From positions 649,446,974 to 649,510,973 of the forward strand of contig NC_064616.1 of assembly GCF_023898315.1 (NCBI RefSeq): 64,000 nucleotides of DNA. The letters run 5' to 3'. Numbering within the stretch: the first letter of the stretch is position 1; every line of letters starts with the position of its first letter. The position numbers were made by a program, and so were the translations under genes. This DNA comes from Schistocerca nitens (taxonomy: Eukaryota > Arthropoda > Insecta > Orthoptera > Acrididae). Positions 48,325 to 60,754 of this stretch are shown one piece after another. The notes beneath the pieces were generated by a model, which saw only the letters and a program-made list of their open reading frames with translations, ran no database searches and had not been told where the DNA came from.

Positions 48325-48737
48325 ACACACACACTATACTGGCATCCATATTTGATCCCCCCACTCACACATGCTATACTGGCATCCATGTTTGATGACT
48401 TTCTTCTTCCTTCTTTTCTCAAATAATCTAATGAACACAATGGGATCATGAATAAAAAAACCTGAACTTTTATGTCACACAGTTCATCATAATGATATCA
48501 AATTAATCACTCAAAAGTATGCACACAAGCAATATCAAAGACTGCCTTCAAATGTGCTTTCTTTAGTTATTACTTAGTAACCAAACTCTGCGAATAACCA
48601 AGTTTAGCTTTTACCATTCAAGAAATTTTAATGACAGCCCAACTTCTATTTGCAAATTAATTTCAGTGTGACATAAGAAGGCTTCACATTACAAATGTCA
48701 TCCACGTCAATTTAAGTTTTATTTACTCTCCTTCAAT

Positions 48738-48965
48738 CACAAAATTTGTTTCCTATTAAGAGCTATGTTCTTGATGATCGTATGTTCAAATGCAATCAGT
48801 TTTGGGGTCGATAAATCCATCGCTAGGCCCCTTAACGAACACCATAAAATCATCAATGATCTCATGGTATCTGAAGTGACCTGATGGAATGTACCAACTC
48901 CAAAATCAATCATGTTTGAACATATGATCATAAAAAATAAAGTTGTTAATGGGTAATAAATTTTG
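48738..48965. mobile_element. Candidate foldback MITE
   Basis: Two diverged inverted arms of about 70 bp (48738-48810 and 48893-48965) share gatcgtatgttcaaa/tttgaacatatgatc, cagttttgggg/actccaaaatc and outer aaaattt blocks. There is a spacer of about 80 nt and no ORF. The target duplication is not clear. It lies just downstream of exon 3 of the host gene, within the GC-AG intron. Confidence 0.5.
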
Positions 48966-49081
48966 GGAATAAAGAGAAGAAAATAATATTTCAGCTGAAC
49001 AGGTCCAATCCATATTTTACTGAAGTCCCACATTATTTAAGCGTTGGTCCAATCTACAGAAAAGTCAGTTTTGGAACTTGC

Positions 49082-49231
49082 CTGTGCTGCTTCAAGATTT
49101 GGAAATGTGAAATCACACATTTCACACACGTATATGTCCAAGAAATGTGTGTTGTCACATGAAGTCTCAGTGCCAGTTTTACTATTCCCAAAGATTTGAC
49201 ATCTTGGTGTCTGTGGGGTCTTGTCATATGT
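49082..49231 (-). CDS. Host gene, exon 3: first half of a C2HC zinc finger, GC donor
   Basis: Exon of 150 nt (50 codons, phase 0/0). The acceptor ends TTTTCAG. The donor is CAG followed by GCAAGT, the classic form of the minority GC-AG intron class. The reading frame is open. It ends with CEMCDFTFPNLEAAQ, supplying the two cysteines of a zinc finger (residues 36 and 39 of the exon). The matching His and Cys lie at residues 2 and 6 of the next exon, 12.4 kb away, and give Cys-x2-Cys-x12-His-x3-Cys when joined. That independent fit is the best evidence for the unusual donor. If the GC site were not used, translation would run 14 more codons to a TAA near 49040. Confidence 0.72.
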
Positions 49232-49956
49232 CTGAAAACAAAGTACACTTATGAGTTCTCATTTTGTGGGTTACTACATACCAACACAAAATGTCTGATT
49301 TAGGAACTCTGATTTTAAAAGTAAGTATAATATTGTCTGCATACTGCAATAGAGACAACATGACGGCATATGTCCACTAACAAGTAAACTTCTGCAAGTT
49401 CTTTCGTGCGGACATACCCCAGCAAATTGACTTCCACAAGTTTTGTCAGGTGGGAGAAGTTTCTTGCATCTTGTTGGACATACTTGCTAAACCTGCCAGT
49501 TGCTGGAAGTTTTTCTCAAACTTGCAGAAGTTGTGTGTGCTCAATACTGGTACGAAAATATCAGTGTCAAAACGGAGAAGGCACAAATACAGCTGGGATG
49601 AAACAAGTGTACCATTGCAGCCCCCAAACACACATAATTGGGCACCACAGCCAAGGAATGTGAAATGAATTTACCAATCACTTTGTTTCACCAGATAGGG
49701 AAGTAGAATGGCAGTACAGGCAACTTTAAATTTTAAATGCTTTTTTAATGTTAGCATGAACATAAATGCATTACATTTGTAATAAAAGTAATAAATACTA
49801 TTTGCAAAAATCTAAGAGTAATTAAAAGGCCATCACTTGGGGATACAGGCTTTCAACAGTGTTCCTTGATAACTTAAATCTGTGCACCACTGTACCCATT
49901 TCTTTATTCAAAGATTTCTTGTTTTGTGAACTTTCTGTTTTTGTAACAATTTGTCT

Positions 49957-49988
<32 letters not shown>

Positions 49989-50299
49989 TATTGTTATTAA
50001 TAAGCTCTGTTTTTAGGTGTGAAATTGTTACTTTCCACCTGCCCACCTCACGAAATAGCTCTAGTGAAAACATTTCTCATAGTACTTGCAGGAAATTCCT
50101 GGGATTAACTTGCCTGAGTGAGTTGCAGAACTAAACTTGTACAAGTTTTTGTTGTAATGTAAAAACATCAACAATACTTGTGGAAGTTAATTGTTAATGG
50201 ACAAATGCCTTTAAGTAACATTACATTTTTAATGATGATTTTGCAGTAACATACACACTAAGTACAAAATGTTAGTATCTTTATAGGTTATTTACTCAC
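49232..50299. other. Intron between host exons 2 and 3, with (TAA)n at 49960-49988
   Basis: A 1068-nt intron. It begins with GTGAGT at its 5' end (right side) and ends in TTTTCAG. It contains an AATAAT run and no recognised element. Confidence 0.6.
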
Positions 50300-50497
50300 C
50301 ATATTCTCACTTCTGAAAGTTACAACAAGCTTTCCTGTTTTTTTGCTGTAAACTGACACAGTGTCATTCCATGTATCCACATATGTCAGTACTGAACTTG
50401 GAGTATTTGTCAGATCAGTACAAAATCTAAGCATAAATTCACAGCCATGGAATGTGTAACAACGACAAACTAGACTCTTCAGTAATGCTAACCATTT
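50300..50497 (-). CDS. Host gene, exon 2 of those visible (66 codons)
   Basis: Exon of the same minus-strand gene. The acceptor reads TTTATTTCAG and the donor is ATG followed by GTGAGT. The 198 nt are exactly 66 codons, phase 0 at both ends, with no stop in that frame. The peptide begins KWLALLKSLVCRCYTFHGCE and ends in KLVVTFRSENM. It is rich in Cys, aromatic and aliphatic residues, which suggests a folded domain continuous with the Trp-rich block of the preceding exon. The intron to the next exon (49232-50299) is about 1.1 kb and has no transposon I recognise. I cannot name the family. Confidence 0.75.
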
Positions 50498-50639
50498 CTG
50501 AAATAAAGGACAATCATTTTAAAAAAAGTAGTAATTCCTTCCAAATATCTAATTTAAAAAATATATAAAATTACACGATCCTTTGTACGCGTGTAAAATT
50601 TTTCCAAGAGTTTTAATTCAGAAAAATTATAAATACAGG

Positions 50640-50985
50640 ATGGCTCTCTTCAGTCTGAAGACTTGTTGGATGCAGCTCTTCATGCCAGTTTATCCTGTGC
50701 AAGCCTCTTCATCTCTGTGTAACTTCCATGCTCTACATCTATTTGAACATGCTTACTGTATTCCAGCCTTTGCCTCCCCCTACCATTTTTAACTCTGCAT
50801 TTCCTGCCATTACCAAATTACTGTGTCTTATCAACTGATACTTTCTTTGAGTCAAGTTTACCATAAATTTCCCTTTTCCCTAATTAAATCCAGTATATCC
50901 TCATTTTTTATTCAATACACACATCTAATCTTGATGGAGTTCTTTATTTAGAATGTTTCTTATCCTCTGCATGTCTTTCTGGTAG
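50640..50985 (-). mobile_element. Fragment of a LINE 3' region (RTE-like), tentative
   Basis: In the minus strand, this stretch resembles the C-terminal end of an RT gene that is common in locust repeats. Words such as cctgtgcaagcctcttcatc and cacacatctaatcttgatgg in plus orientation are shared by order and spacing from memory. No intact frame remains. Confidence 0.4.
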
Positions 50986-52364
50986 GATGCAGTCAATAAA
51001 ACTAACACTTCCAAAACATAACAACGTAGATATTAGCTTTTTGATACTGCTACATATTTCACCCTACATTCACCTCACATTTTTATGATGTTAAACAGTT
51101 ATTCTGAAGCAATACGATAATCTACCTTTAAGGTAAAGTGCAGAGTGCATTTAAATAAAATGCATAAGGTGCCCAACTCTCACTATCCATTAGACAAAGA
51201 GGAATCAAATCCATACGAGCACCTGCACCTGGACTACTATACTGTGAATAACGGGTGTGCTAACACAAGCTGACGGTGGTTGGAAAGGCCAGAAGGGTGA
51301 GAAAAGTGAAGGCAGAAGGTTAACAAGAGAACAGAAAGGTGGGGGTATCAAGCCAGTATGACAGAGGTACGGGGGCGACTCCTAGTGGTGGTGAAGGTGA
51401 TTAAAGTTATGCTTACAGTGAAGGGAGGAATGACAAAGGAAGGAATTAACAGGGAAGTGGGTGACAGTTGGAATTTTAAGAGAGCAACATTTGAATATGG
51501 GTCTAAGTCAATACATAAACACCTAAGAAGAGTAAGATATATACGAAAACATATGTTAAGGACACAGAAAATTAAGGAGTTATTAAGCTAAGAATGTTGA
51601 GAAAATCAAAAGCGATTCAAGGTGAAATGTACAGAATGATGCAGGATCACCGAGAGAAGAGTGGAATAAGGTAGTAGCAAATACTGAGACAGGTTCAGAC
51701 CAGATGATTTGCTGGACAGTAAGAAGTTCTGAATGTTTAGTTTCTACCAGCACAGTATAAAGGAGGGGGTGCTCAGGAGGAGATTCAGGTGATTAAGGCT
51801 GCCACTTGAGAACCGTGTCTTGAGACAGCAGCTATTTCATCTGCTAGCTCCAATGCTGGCATGACCATCAGTGATCTGTCCATTCTCCGTTCAACCACAG
51901 GTCATGCTGCTCAGACCCAAAATACATATTTTAATAGCTGCTCCACTGAATTTCTGCGTGTGTGTCGAAACTGCACTTGTGGTAACTGCACCCCAGTACA
52001 GTCAAAGGTTCCACTGCTTATGGAGCATTTCAAGGAACTTGCTTTAATTTGGACCTCTTTCACTTTTCCTCATTATATCATTACGCCGCTTACACATTTA
52101 TGGTCTGACCACATGACATCAAATCTCCTCAGCAAACTAACATCCAATTCACTTTTGAGGAGGAGACAGAAGAAAAGTTGCAATTTTTAAATGTTTTAAT
52201 AGAGCATAAATCTCATGCGTGGCTTGGTTGCTCTGTATACTATCGTGTTAGTGTTCAGAGCTTGCTCAATTGGTGTCAAACCATTGTATGAAGAGGTTTT
52301 GTATGTCATATCGCTAAACCAAAGAAGTGTTAAGCGTAGCTTTTGTTGTAGCCCTTCATTAGGA

Positions 52365-52408
<44 letters not shown>

Positions 52409-52866
52409 GCCTGGCCATAAATCCATGTTCAACCTGATGAATGAGCAGGCTAAGAAGATGTGTTACATGTTGCAGAGTGAAATAGGCTTGACAATGCAGG
52501 CAACACAGTCAGATACAGCACTATGCAACACATTCAGATACAGCACTATGAGCATGTTGAAAGACTGCTATGACTTCTGTTTTTATTATTCCTGTAAAAC
52601 AGAGACATGTTTGGAGCATACACAACTCTTAACTGGCGTGACTGGCAATAATATCCGCAAATGCTGATTGTATTTCAAGAATGCTGCTATACTTAAATGA
52701 CTATATCTTTAGAAGTATACATTGTAATTTTAATTGCATATGTCATAAAAGTAACATTTTTGCGATTACTCATTGTAAATAACTTTTTGCAGGTACTATT
52801 GTATTTTCCAAATTAATTCATAACTACTGGCAAAGACACATGTTCATTATCAGAGTAAGTACTTAC
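50986..52866. other. Intron sequence between host exons 1 and 2
   Basis: No recognised gene. It contains (CA)n at 52367-52405 and several chance ORFs (up to 109 codons near 51861-52190) without domains. Confidence 0.45.
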
Positions 52867-53028
52867 ATTACTAACACTGTGAGGCTTCTTTAATGGTATG
52901 GAAAATGGCAGATCCGATGGCCACCACAAGGGTTCAATAGATCCCAGTGGTTTCTCTCTCCCAACTGAACATGAAACCATGAAAGGTATGAATTTTTCCA
53001 GTTGTCTCTGTAAAGAAGAAGATACATT
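52867..53028 (-). CDS. Host gene, exon 1 of those visible (54 codons)
   Basis: This is an internal exon of an unrecognised minus-strand gene. The acceptor is a pyrimidine-rich tract ending in CAG just above 53028, and the donor is AAT followed by GTAAGT, a near-perfect match to consensus. Only one of three frames is open and it fills the exon as exactly 54 codons (phase 0 in, phase 0 out). The peptide contains EPLWWPSDLPF, a tryptophan-rich block with the look of a conserved domain. It joins the 50300-50497 exon in phase across a 2.4-kb intron. No initiator ATG or promoter was found, and upstream sequence soon becomes transposon, so the gene's 5' end is probably outside the window. Splice sites and frame are seen; function is unknown. 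Confidence 0.72.
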
Positions 53029-53811
53029 CTGAAAAACAAACTGTGTCTGATATGATTTTATTGTTATTTTTCCTACTATATAAGAAAGTTGTACTTAAGA
53101 ATGTCTTTCAGGAGGAACACTATAATGTGAGCATCTCTCTCACACTAATGCAACAAGACAGACTGCTACACAAGTATCTTCCTCCTATTTACTTGACTCC
53201 CTGTGGTATAATTCTCATTGAGCCATTTTATTCTGTACTCAAAGATCTGTAGCAAGCTTCCAATTACAAAATCTAAAGTTTTCTAATGAAATTGTTTGAA
53301 TAATAGAAGTTGTTTCTGTTGTAGAATAACACATACTTTTCATTATAGCAATGTAATTCTTCTAATTTTATATTTCTTTCATCAAACATTGCACATGTAT
53401 TTACTGGAACAGCTGTCAGCATATTACTCCAGTTTCCACTTTTCATTTTGTTTTTATGGGATCATTCTCAAAGTTGCTGTCATATACTGTCAGTCATTAC
53501 CACATTTCATTAATAGTGAGATTTAATGGCGGATAGCTTCAGTGAGTTAATCCACCAAACCTGACACACAAAAGTGCCTCATTACAAAATTTCAATCACC
53601 TTAATATAATGCAAACTAAATTTGTCAGTGTGGAAGGTTCAGGTACCTGAATTTAGAAACCTACTTTCTGACACACAATGTTATTTTAATTATAACATGA
53701 ATATGAAAATAATAATTACTTTTCATACAGACTTTCTGTAAAAAGTAGGTCTAGAAACTTGAGCTGAAATTTGATTTGAGGTACACAGGAATCACTCTCA
53801 CAACAGGGTTT
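53029..53811. other. Sequence upstream of the first visible host exon
   Basis: Presumably an intron leading to exons beyond the window, because the 53028 boundary is a good acceptor. I saw no further splice-bounded frame, promoter or start. Confidence 0.4.
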
Positions 53812-56732
53812 GCTTGATGGGGTTAAAGGGATCAGACTCTTAGATCATCAGTCCCTCCATCCTATGTGACATGCTGGGAAGAATCCTCAGAAAGGAAGGA
53901 CATAGACAACAAATCCTGATGAATCAGATTGAAACCTAAAATCAGTAAGCCCAAGAAATAGAAGCAAGGAGAACCGAGAGAGGGGTAAGAGGGTGAAGAT
54001 GGAAGAGCTGCTCCACCCAGAAAGCAGCTGGAGGCTCCCAGGATGCATTGTGTGAGAGGGACACACCCTCTGCATTCAACAGTAATTTCCTCACCCTGCA
54101 TTACCAAAAGAAAACTAGCAATGTGGACAAACTGATAAAATCTTAGGAAAGAGTACAATGACAACAAGAAAGGAAACCAACAACATACATAAAAGAACAA
54201 GAACATTTAAAAAGGCAGGAAGAGCAGGACACAGGCCAGTAGACCAAGCAAGGGCAGCCATGGGGCCTCTGGCTTGGAGCAGGTGTTGGGGCACCAGTCC
54301 AATCCCTCAAGCGGCCGACAAGGCCAATATGCACTATCTCCTAGAGTAGAAGAAACCACCTTCACAGATAAAATGTAAAACCAAAACCAAATCAGCTGCT
54401 TTGGTGTCATCTGCTAGCACCAGAGGCAGCGTGTCAGCAAGTTTCAGGTTTTGCTGTAAGGTGGCCAAATTGGGGCAGTCCAGCAGGATGAGGGCCACCT
54501 CAGACAGACACCACACTGACAATGGGATGGACCACACACCGTAGAATGTGGTCACTGGTCAGCTAAATGTGGCCAATGTAAAGCCAACAGATAATGGTAC
54601 ATACCCTGCAAGAAGCATGAAGGGGAGACTGCCACATGGTTGTTGGTTCCTTTGTTGATCAAAATTTGTTCAGAGAAACCAGGGCACAACAACCCATGTT
54701 TCAAGCTACAAACAACTGACAGTGTAGAGTCAACTGAAAGTCTGGTTCTGGTAGCCCTATCTCCATATCTCCAAAAGTCAGGATCCTGGTAGCAAAGTTG
54801 ACCAACCAGTCAGCATGTTTGTTTTCTGGGATCCCAACATGACCTGGGTTCCAGACAGACAACAACCATCCAGCACGATGAAGGTCATAAAGGAGATCGA
54901 GGGTAGTCATGATCAGTGGGTGTGAAGGGTAGCACTGGTCAATAGCCTGTGTTTACCATTTCCAAAGATGGAAATGCATCAAGGATGGCCTGGAACAAGT
55001 GGCAAGAAACCAGAGGGTCAACAGAGTCTTTCGGCCCAAATGATAGGTCAAGAGAGATCCAAGCATGGGGTACAGGCCATGGGAACATACACAACCGCTC
55101 CCTGACAAGAGGTGACAGTCAGGGAAGGCAGAGTTCAGAGCTGACACATTGTATGTGAACTGCAATTGTGACTCCAGTCCTGGGCTGCCATTGTGGGAGA
55201 TGGATCACCATACAAAGAAAAAGGACATGGTAGTTTCAGATGCTCTGGAGAGCACCAAATGTGTATTGTATAGTTGAGCACCCTGATCCATAGTAGAGGG
55301 ACCCCAGCCTCCATTAGGATGCTGTTCACAGGGCTGGTCCAGAAAGCACCTGTTGCAAGTCAGACCCCACAATGGTATCAGATCCAGCATCTGCAATGAT
55401 GAAGGTGATGCTGAGCCACATGCTAGACCCCTTTATCAGGATGGGACAGCAACAGAGCTTTGTAAGGCTACAAAATTGTACAGCAGTCTGCACCCTAGCT
55501 GGTTTTACTGAGGCAGTGAAGATTATCACGGTGTGACCAGCTTATTAACTTAAGTTGGCGAAGATGGGGAAGCCACGTCAATCAGGAGTCGAAGACCAGT
55601 CCCAGAAAGTGATAAGATTCCATCACATTGAGGAACCGGGTGTCGAGGTAGAGTTCTGATTTTGGATGGACAATGTGATCATTATAGAAGTGCATACACA
55701 TGTGGCCACTGAAAATCGGAAGCATGGCTGAGTGCCCAGGACTGTGCAGTCAGTGTTCAGCAACACCCACAGTGTAGGTGCAAAAGTAAGTCCAAAAATT
55801 GTCAAAATTGTCAGCACAGGGAGGGTGACACTTTAGATCCCACAGCTGCAGCTAGACCACTGATTGCCACTAGAGAAATGGGTTCACTCAATACAGAGCC
55901 CCATAGAACCCTTTTCTCCTGTATATTGGGAGGGGGGAAAGCACCAACGTGAACCTGTAAAGTACAATGTGACAAGAAGTACCAGACAAAAGTTAGGAGC
56001 AGGATGCTGAGATCCCACTCATGTAGGGTAACAAGGATGTGATGATGGCATGTGGTGACATTAGCCTTTTGCAATTCGAAATTGCCTTACTGAAAACCAA
56101 CCTGGGGCAGAGCCAAAAGATCCTGAGTCTTGAGGTAGCACCACAGCCACTGGCTCGCCATACATCTGAGCAACTTGCAGGGAACATTAGTGAGAGTAAC
56201 TGGGTGGTAGCTGTCCATCTCAAGGGGGTGTTTACCCAGTTTCTGTACTGGGATAACCATGCACTCTCACCACTGATATGAGAACTCACCCTCACTTCAT
56301 ATATAGTTGAAAATGGCATGGGCATGATGTTGGCAATCCACCAATAGGTGTTTGAGCATTTGGCTGTGGATGCAGTCTGGCTCTGGAGCCATGTCAGGGC
56401 GGGGGCTAGGACTAGGTCACTGAGGAAGTCCCATTCACTGAATGGAGTGTTATGTAGCTCCAGGTGACATGTAGTGAATTTGCTTCACCTGCTGTTTGTG
56501 GACATGAGACGCAGAAGCTTGAGCATAATGCAGAGCAAAATGTTTGATGTCAGCATCTGGATCAGCGTAGAAAACACCATTCAGGGAGACACCAGGTACA
56601 CATGTGAGGGACTGCTGTCCACAGAGGCAATGAACCTTTGTACAAACTTGCGAAAGTGAGGTACCCAGTCCAATGGTAGTAACATGCCATCCCCAGCATT
56701 CTTGTTTTTATAGTTTCATTAAGTGGTGGACT
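53812..56732 (-). mobile_element. LINE copy C, 3' part (RT to 3' UTR), old
   Basis: A decayed relative of copy D in minus orientation. The 3' end near 53815 shares the block ggggttaaagggatcagact with the 3' end of copy D (56747-56773). The RNase H remnant near 54820 reads VWNPGHVGIPENKHADWLV. The RT remnant at 55811-56074 includes HHILVTLHEWDL, GSVLSEPISLVAISGLAAAV and VSPSLC. The gene is broken by many indels. At 56732 it is interrupted by copy D, and its continuation resumes at 62878. Confidence 0.8.
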
Positions 56733-57010
56733 CGTTGGTTGGTTGGTTTGTGGGATTAAAGGGACCAGACTGCTACGGTCATCGGTCCCTTTTTCCAAAT
56801 ACTAAAAACACCCACAGAGAATAAAAACGATTAACAGAAGAGAGCACAGTGACACAGAACAAGAGAAACTTAGACAAAGACCAGACAAGACGAACTAAAA
56901 TCACACAGTGTGTGACGGTGGTTGGCCGACCATAGAAACAAAAAAGGAAAAACCAACCACCGAGAAACGCATTAAAAACTCAGATTAAAATCGTAGGCCA
57001 ATGGCCAGAA

Positions 57011-60000
57011 TCAACACAAAAGAACATAACAAACACTCAGAGTAAACGATAAAAACCCCCTGCCCGAATAAAACGTAAAAACTAAGCCAGCCATAACAGG
57101 GTCATCAGATAAAAGGGCAGGGAGCGTATCAGGCAGTGCAAATGTCTGCCTGACCACAGCTAAAAGGGGGCAGGCCAACAAAATGTGGGCCACTGTCAAA
57201 GCCGCCCCACAGCGACATAGAGGAGGGTCCTCCCGGCGCAGTAAATAACTGTGTGTCAGCCGGGAGTGGCCAATGCGGAGCCGGCAAAGGACTACCGAGT
57301 CCCCGCGAGTGGCTCGCAGGGATGACCGCCACACAGCTGTCGTCTCCTTGACAGCACGGAGTTTATTACGCGTTGTCAGTTCGCGCCATTCATCGTCCCA
57401 TAGTGCAAAAACTTTGCGGCGTAAGACTGCCCGCAAATCAGTCTCTGGGAGGCCAACATCCAGAGATGGTTTACTCGTGGCCTCTTTCGCCAGGCGGTCA
57501 ACATGTTCATTGCCCGGGATACCGACATGACCGGGGATCCACACAAAGACCACAGAGTGGCCGCAACGGGCAAGAGTATGCAGGGACTCATGGATAGCCA
57601 TCACCAGACGAGAACAAGGGAAACACTGGTCGAGAGGTCGTAAACTGCTCAGGGAATCGCTACAGATAACGAAGGACTCACCTGAGCAGAAGCGGATATA
57701 CTCTAGGGCACGAAAGATGGCGACCAGCTCAGCAGTGTAAACGCTGCAGCCATCCAGCAAGGAACGTTGTTCGGAATGGTCCCCTAGAGTTAGCGCATAC
57801 CCGACACGACCAGCAACCATCGAACCGTCAGTGTAAACAATGCCAGAGCCCTGATACGTGGCCAGGATGGAATAAAAGCGGCGGCGGAAGGCCTCTGGAG
57901 GGACTGAGTCCTTTGGGCCCTGTGCCAAGTCGAGCCGAAGGCAAAGGCGAGGAACACACCATGGGGGTGTATGCAAAGTGGCCCGGAAAGGAGGTGGAAC
58001 AGTGAAAACCCTAAGCCCGGAGAGAAGCTCTTTGACGCGGACCGCGATCGGACAACCAGACCGGGGCCGACGTTCTGGCAGATGGACGACCGATTGCGAG
58101 AACAGGAGACGGTAGTGCAGATGCCCGGGCGTGCTAAAAACATGAGCAGCATAAGCAGCCAGTAAATTTTGGTGCCTCAACCGCAATGGAGGGACACCTG
58201 CCTCCGCAAGTATGCTGTCCACAGGGCTGCTCCGGAAGGCACCAGTGGCAAGGCGTATTCCGCTGTGTAAGATTGGGTCCAGCACCCGCAATGCAGATAG
58301 GGATGCGGAGCCATAAGCCAGGCTCCCATAATCCAGACGGGACTGGATTAACGCTTGGTAGAGCCGTAACAGGGTAGACCGGTCGGTGCCCCAGCTAGTG
58401 TGGCTCAAGCATCTCAGAGCATTTAGATGCCGCCAACACGCCTGTTTAAGCTGCCGAATATGAGGCAGCCAAGTCAACCGGGCATCAAAAACTACACCCA
58501 AAAACCTGTGGGTCTCCACCACAGCAAGAAGTTCGCCATCAAGATAAAGCCGCAGCTCAGGATGGACCGTTCGGCACCAGCAGAAATGCATAACGCGGGT
58601 CTTGGCAGCCGAAAACTGAAAACCATGCGCTATAGCCCAAGACTGCGCCTTGCGGATTGCACCCTGTAGCTGACGTTCAGCAGCTGCAATGCCAATAGAG
58701 CTATAGTAAAGGCAGAAGTCGTCAGCATACAGGGAAGCAGAGACAGAATTGCCCACGGCCACAGCGAGCCCGTTAATGGCTATTAAAAACAGGCAGACAC
58801 TTAAAACAGAACCCTGTGGCACACTGTTCTCCTGGACGTGGGAGGAACTATATGAGGCTGCGACTTGCACGCGGAAGGTACGATACGACAGAAAATTGCG
58901 GATAAAAAGCGGCAGAGGACCCCGAAGACCCCATCCATGAAGCGTAGAAAGGATGTGATGACGCCATGTCGTATCGTACGCCTTTCGCATGTCGAAAAAG
59001 ACAGCGACCAGGTGCTGACGGTGGTCAAAGGCAGTACAGATGGCTGACTCCAGGCTCACCAGATTGTCGGTGGCGGAGCGGCCTTTACGGAACCCACCCT
59101 GAGACGGAGCCAGAAGGCCCCGAGACTCCAGTACCCAATTCAAGCGCCGGCTCACCATCCGTTCAAGCAACTTGCAAAGAACGTTGGTGAGGCTAATGGC
59201 ACGGTAGCTGTCCACCTCCAGAGGGCTCTTTCCAGGTTTTAAAACGGGGATGACAATGCTTTCCCGCCATTGCGACGGAAACTCCCCCTCGACCCAAAGA
59301 CGGTTGTAAAGATCGAGGAGGCGCCGCTGGCAGCCCACTGAAAGGTGTTTCAGCATCTGACAGTGGATGCCATTTGGCCCAGGAGCGGTATCAGGGCAAG
59401 CGGCTAGGGCACTGCGAAATTCCCACTCACTGAATGGAGCATTGTAAGATTCTAGGTGGTGGGTGCGAAACGAAAGGCTCCGACGTTCCATCCGCTCTTT
59501 AATGGAGCGGAAGGCCAGTGGGTAATTGGAAGAAGCGGAACTAAGAGCAAAATGCTCTGCCAAGCTGTTGGCAATTTCGTCGGAGTCTGTACAAACTGCT
59601 CCATTCAGTGAGAGCGCAGGGACGCTGACAGGGGTCCGATAGCCATAGAGGTGTCGGATCTTGGCCCAGACCTGCGATGGAGAGACATGGAGGCCAATGG
59701 TGGACACATACCGCTCCCAGCACTCCTGCTTGCTTTGGCAGATAAGGCGGCGGGCCCGCGCACGCAGCCGTTTGAAGGTGATGAGGTGTTCAATGCAGCG
59801 ATGTTGCTTGTGACGCTGTAGCGCCCGCCGGCGATCTTTAATTGCTGCAGCGATCTCAGCCGACCACCAAGGCACAGTCCGCCGCCGAGGGGACCCAGAG
59901 GAACGGGGAATGGCTGCTTCGGCGGCAGTAACGATGCCGGTGGTGACCGATGGAACCACCGCATCAATGTCATCAGTAGAGAGAGGCTCAAAAGCGGCAG

Positions 60001-60719
60001 TGGAGGAGAACAAGTCCCAGTCAGCCTTATTCATAGCCCATCTGCTAGGGCGCCCAGAAGAGTGATGCTGTGGTAGTGACAGAAAGATCAGAAAGTGGTC
60101 ACTACCACACAGGTCGTCATGCACACTCCATTGGACAGACGGCAAGAGGCTAGGGCTACATATTGAAAGGTCAATGGCGGAGTATGTGCCATGCGCCACA
60201 CTGAAGTGTGTGAAGGCACCATCATTTAAAATCGAGAGATCGAGCTGCGACAATAAATGCTCAACGGTGGTGCCTCGGCCTGTTGCCACTGACCCACCCC
60301 ACAGAGGGTTATGGGTGTTGAAGTCACCCAATAGCAAGAAAGGTGGCGGCAATTGGGCTATCAGCGCAGCCAGGACATGCTGCGAGACATTACCATCCGG
60401 TGGAAGGTAAAGACTGCAGACGGTAACAGCCTGTGGCGTCCACACCCGAACAGCGACAGCCTCTAAAGGTGTTTGGAGAGGGACAGACTCGCTGTGCAGA
60501 GTGTGAAGGACAGAGGCAGACGCCACCAGATACCCTTTCATATGCTGCCCGGTTCTTATAATAACCCCGATAGCCACGGAGGGTGGGGGTTCGCATTTCT
60601 GGAAACCAAGTTTCCTGAAGAGCAATGCAGAAGAAAGGGTGAAGGCTGATAAGTTGGCGGAGCTCAGCTAGATGGTGGAAGAAACCGCTGCAGTTCCACT
60701 GGAGGATGGTATTGTCCAT
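57011..60719 (-). pseudogene. LINE copy D ORF2: endonuclease, RT, RNase H; one early frameshift
   Basis: Replication protein of the element. The natural start is probably the Met at 60719 (MDNTILQWNCSGFFHHLAEL), beginning the endonuclease with IALQETWF. A one-base shift near 60515 moves the frame. From there, the frame that can start at 60625 is open for 1204 codons. In that numbering the endonuclease has LLGDFNTHNPLWGG (about 95) and CGSDHFLIF (about 175). RT spans about 395-720 with PGPNGIHCQML, FRKGRSATDNL, FFDMRKAYDTTW, NSVPQGSVLS and catalytic YADD (about 633). RNase H starts IVYTDGS (about 929), includes AELVAIFRALE and ends VWIPGHVGIPGNEHVDRLAK (about 1040). A CCHC-like motif around CRCGAALTVAHILLACP (about 1145) follows. 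All catalytic residues I can see are kept. Confidence 0.88.
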
Positions 60720-60754
60720 GGCGGAGAAAGGCGTGACGGGACTGGGAAGGCTGA

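Noticed and set aside
53641..53670. Possible micro-exon (cag ... gtacct) upstream of host exon 1
   Set aside because: Two of the three frames contain stops and the remaining frame does not feed exon 1 in phase 0.
54158..55158. Plus-strand ORFs across LINE copy C
   Set aside because: Antisense shadows of the decayed RT/RNase H region.
57011..60625. Taking the Met at 60625 as the true start of the copy D protein
   Set aside because: Conserved endonuclease sequence begins at 60719 in another frame. The 60625 Met lies inside it, and its first residues are out-of-frame noise.
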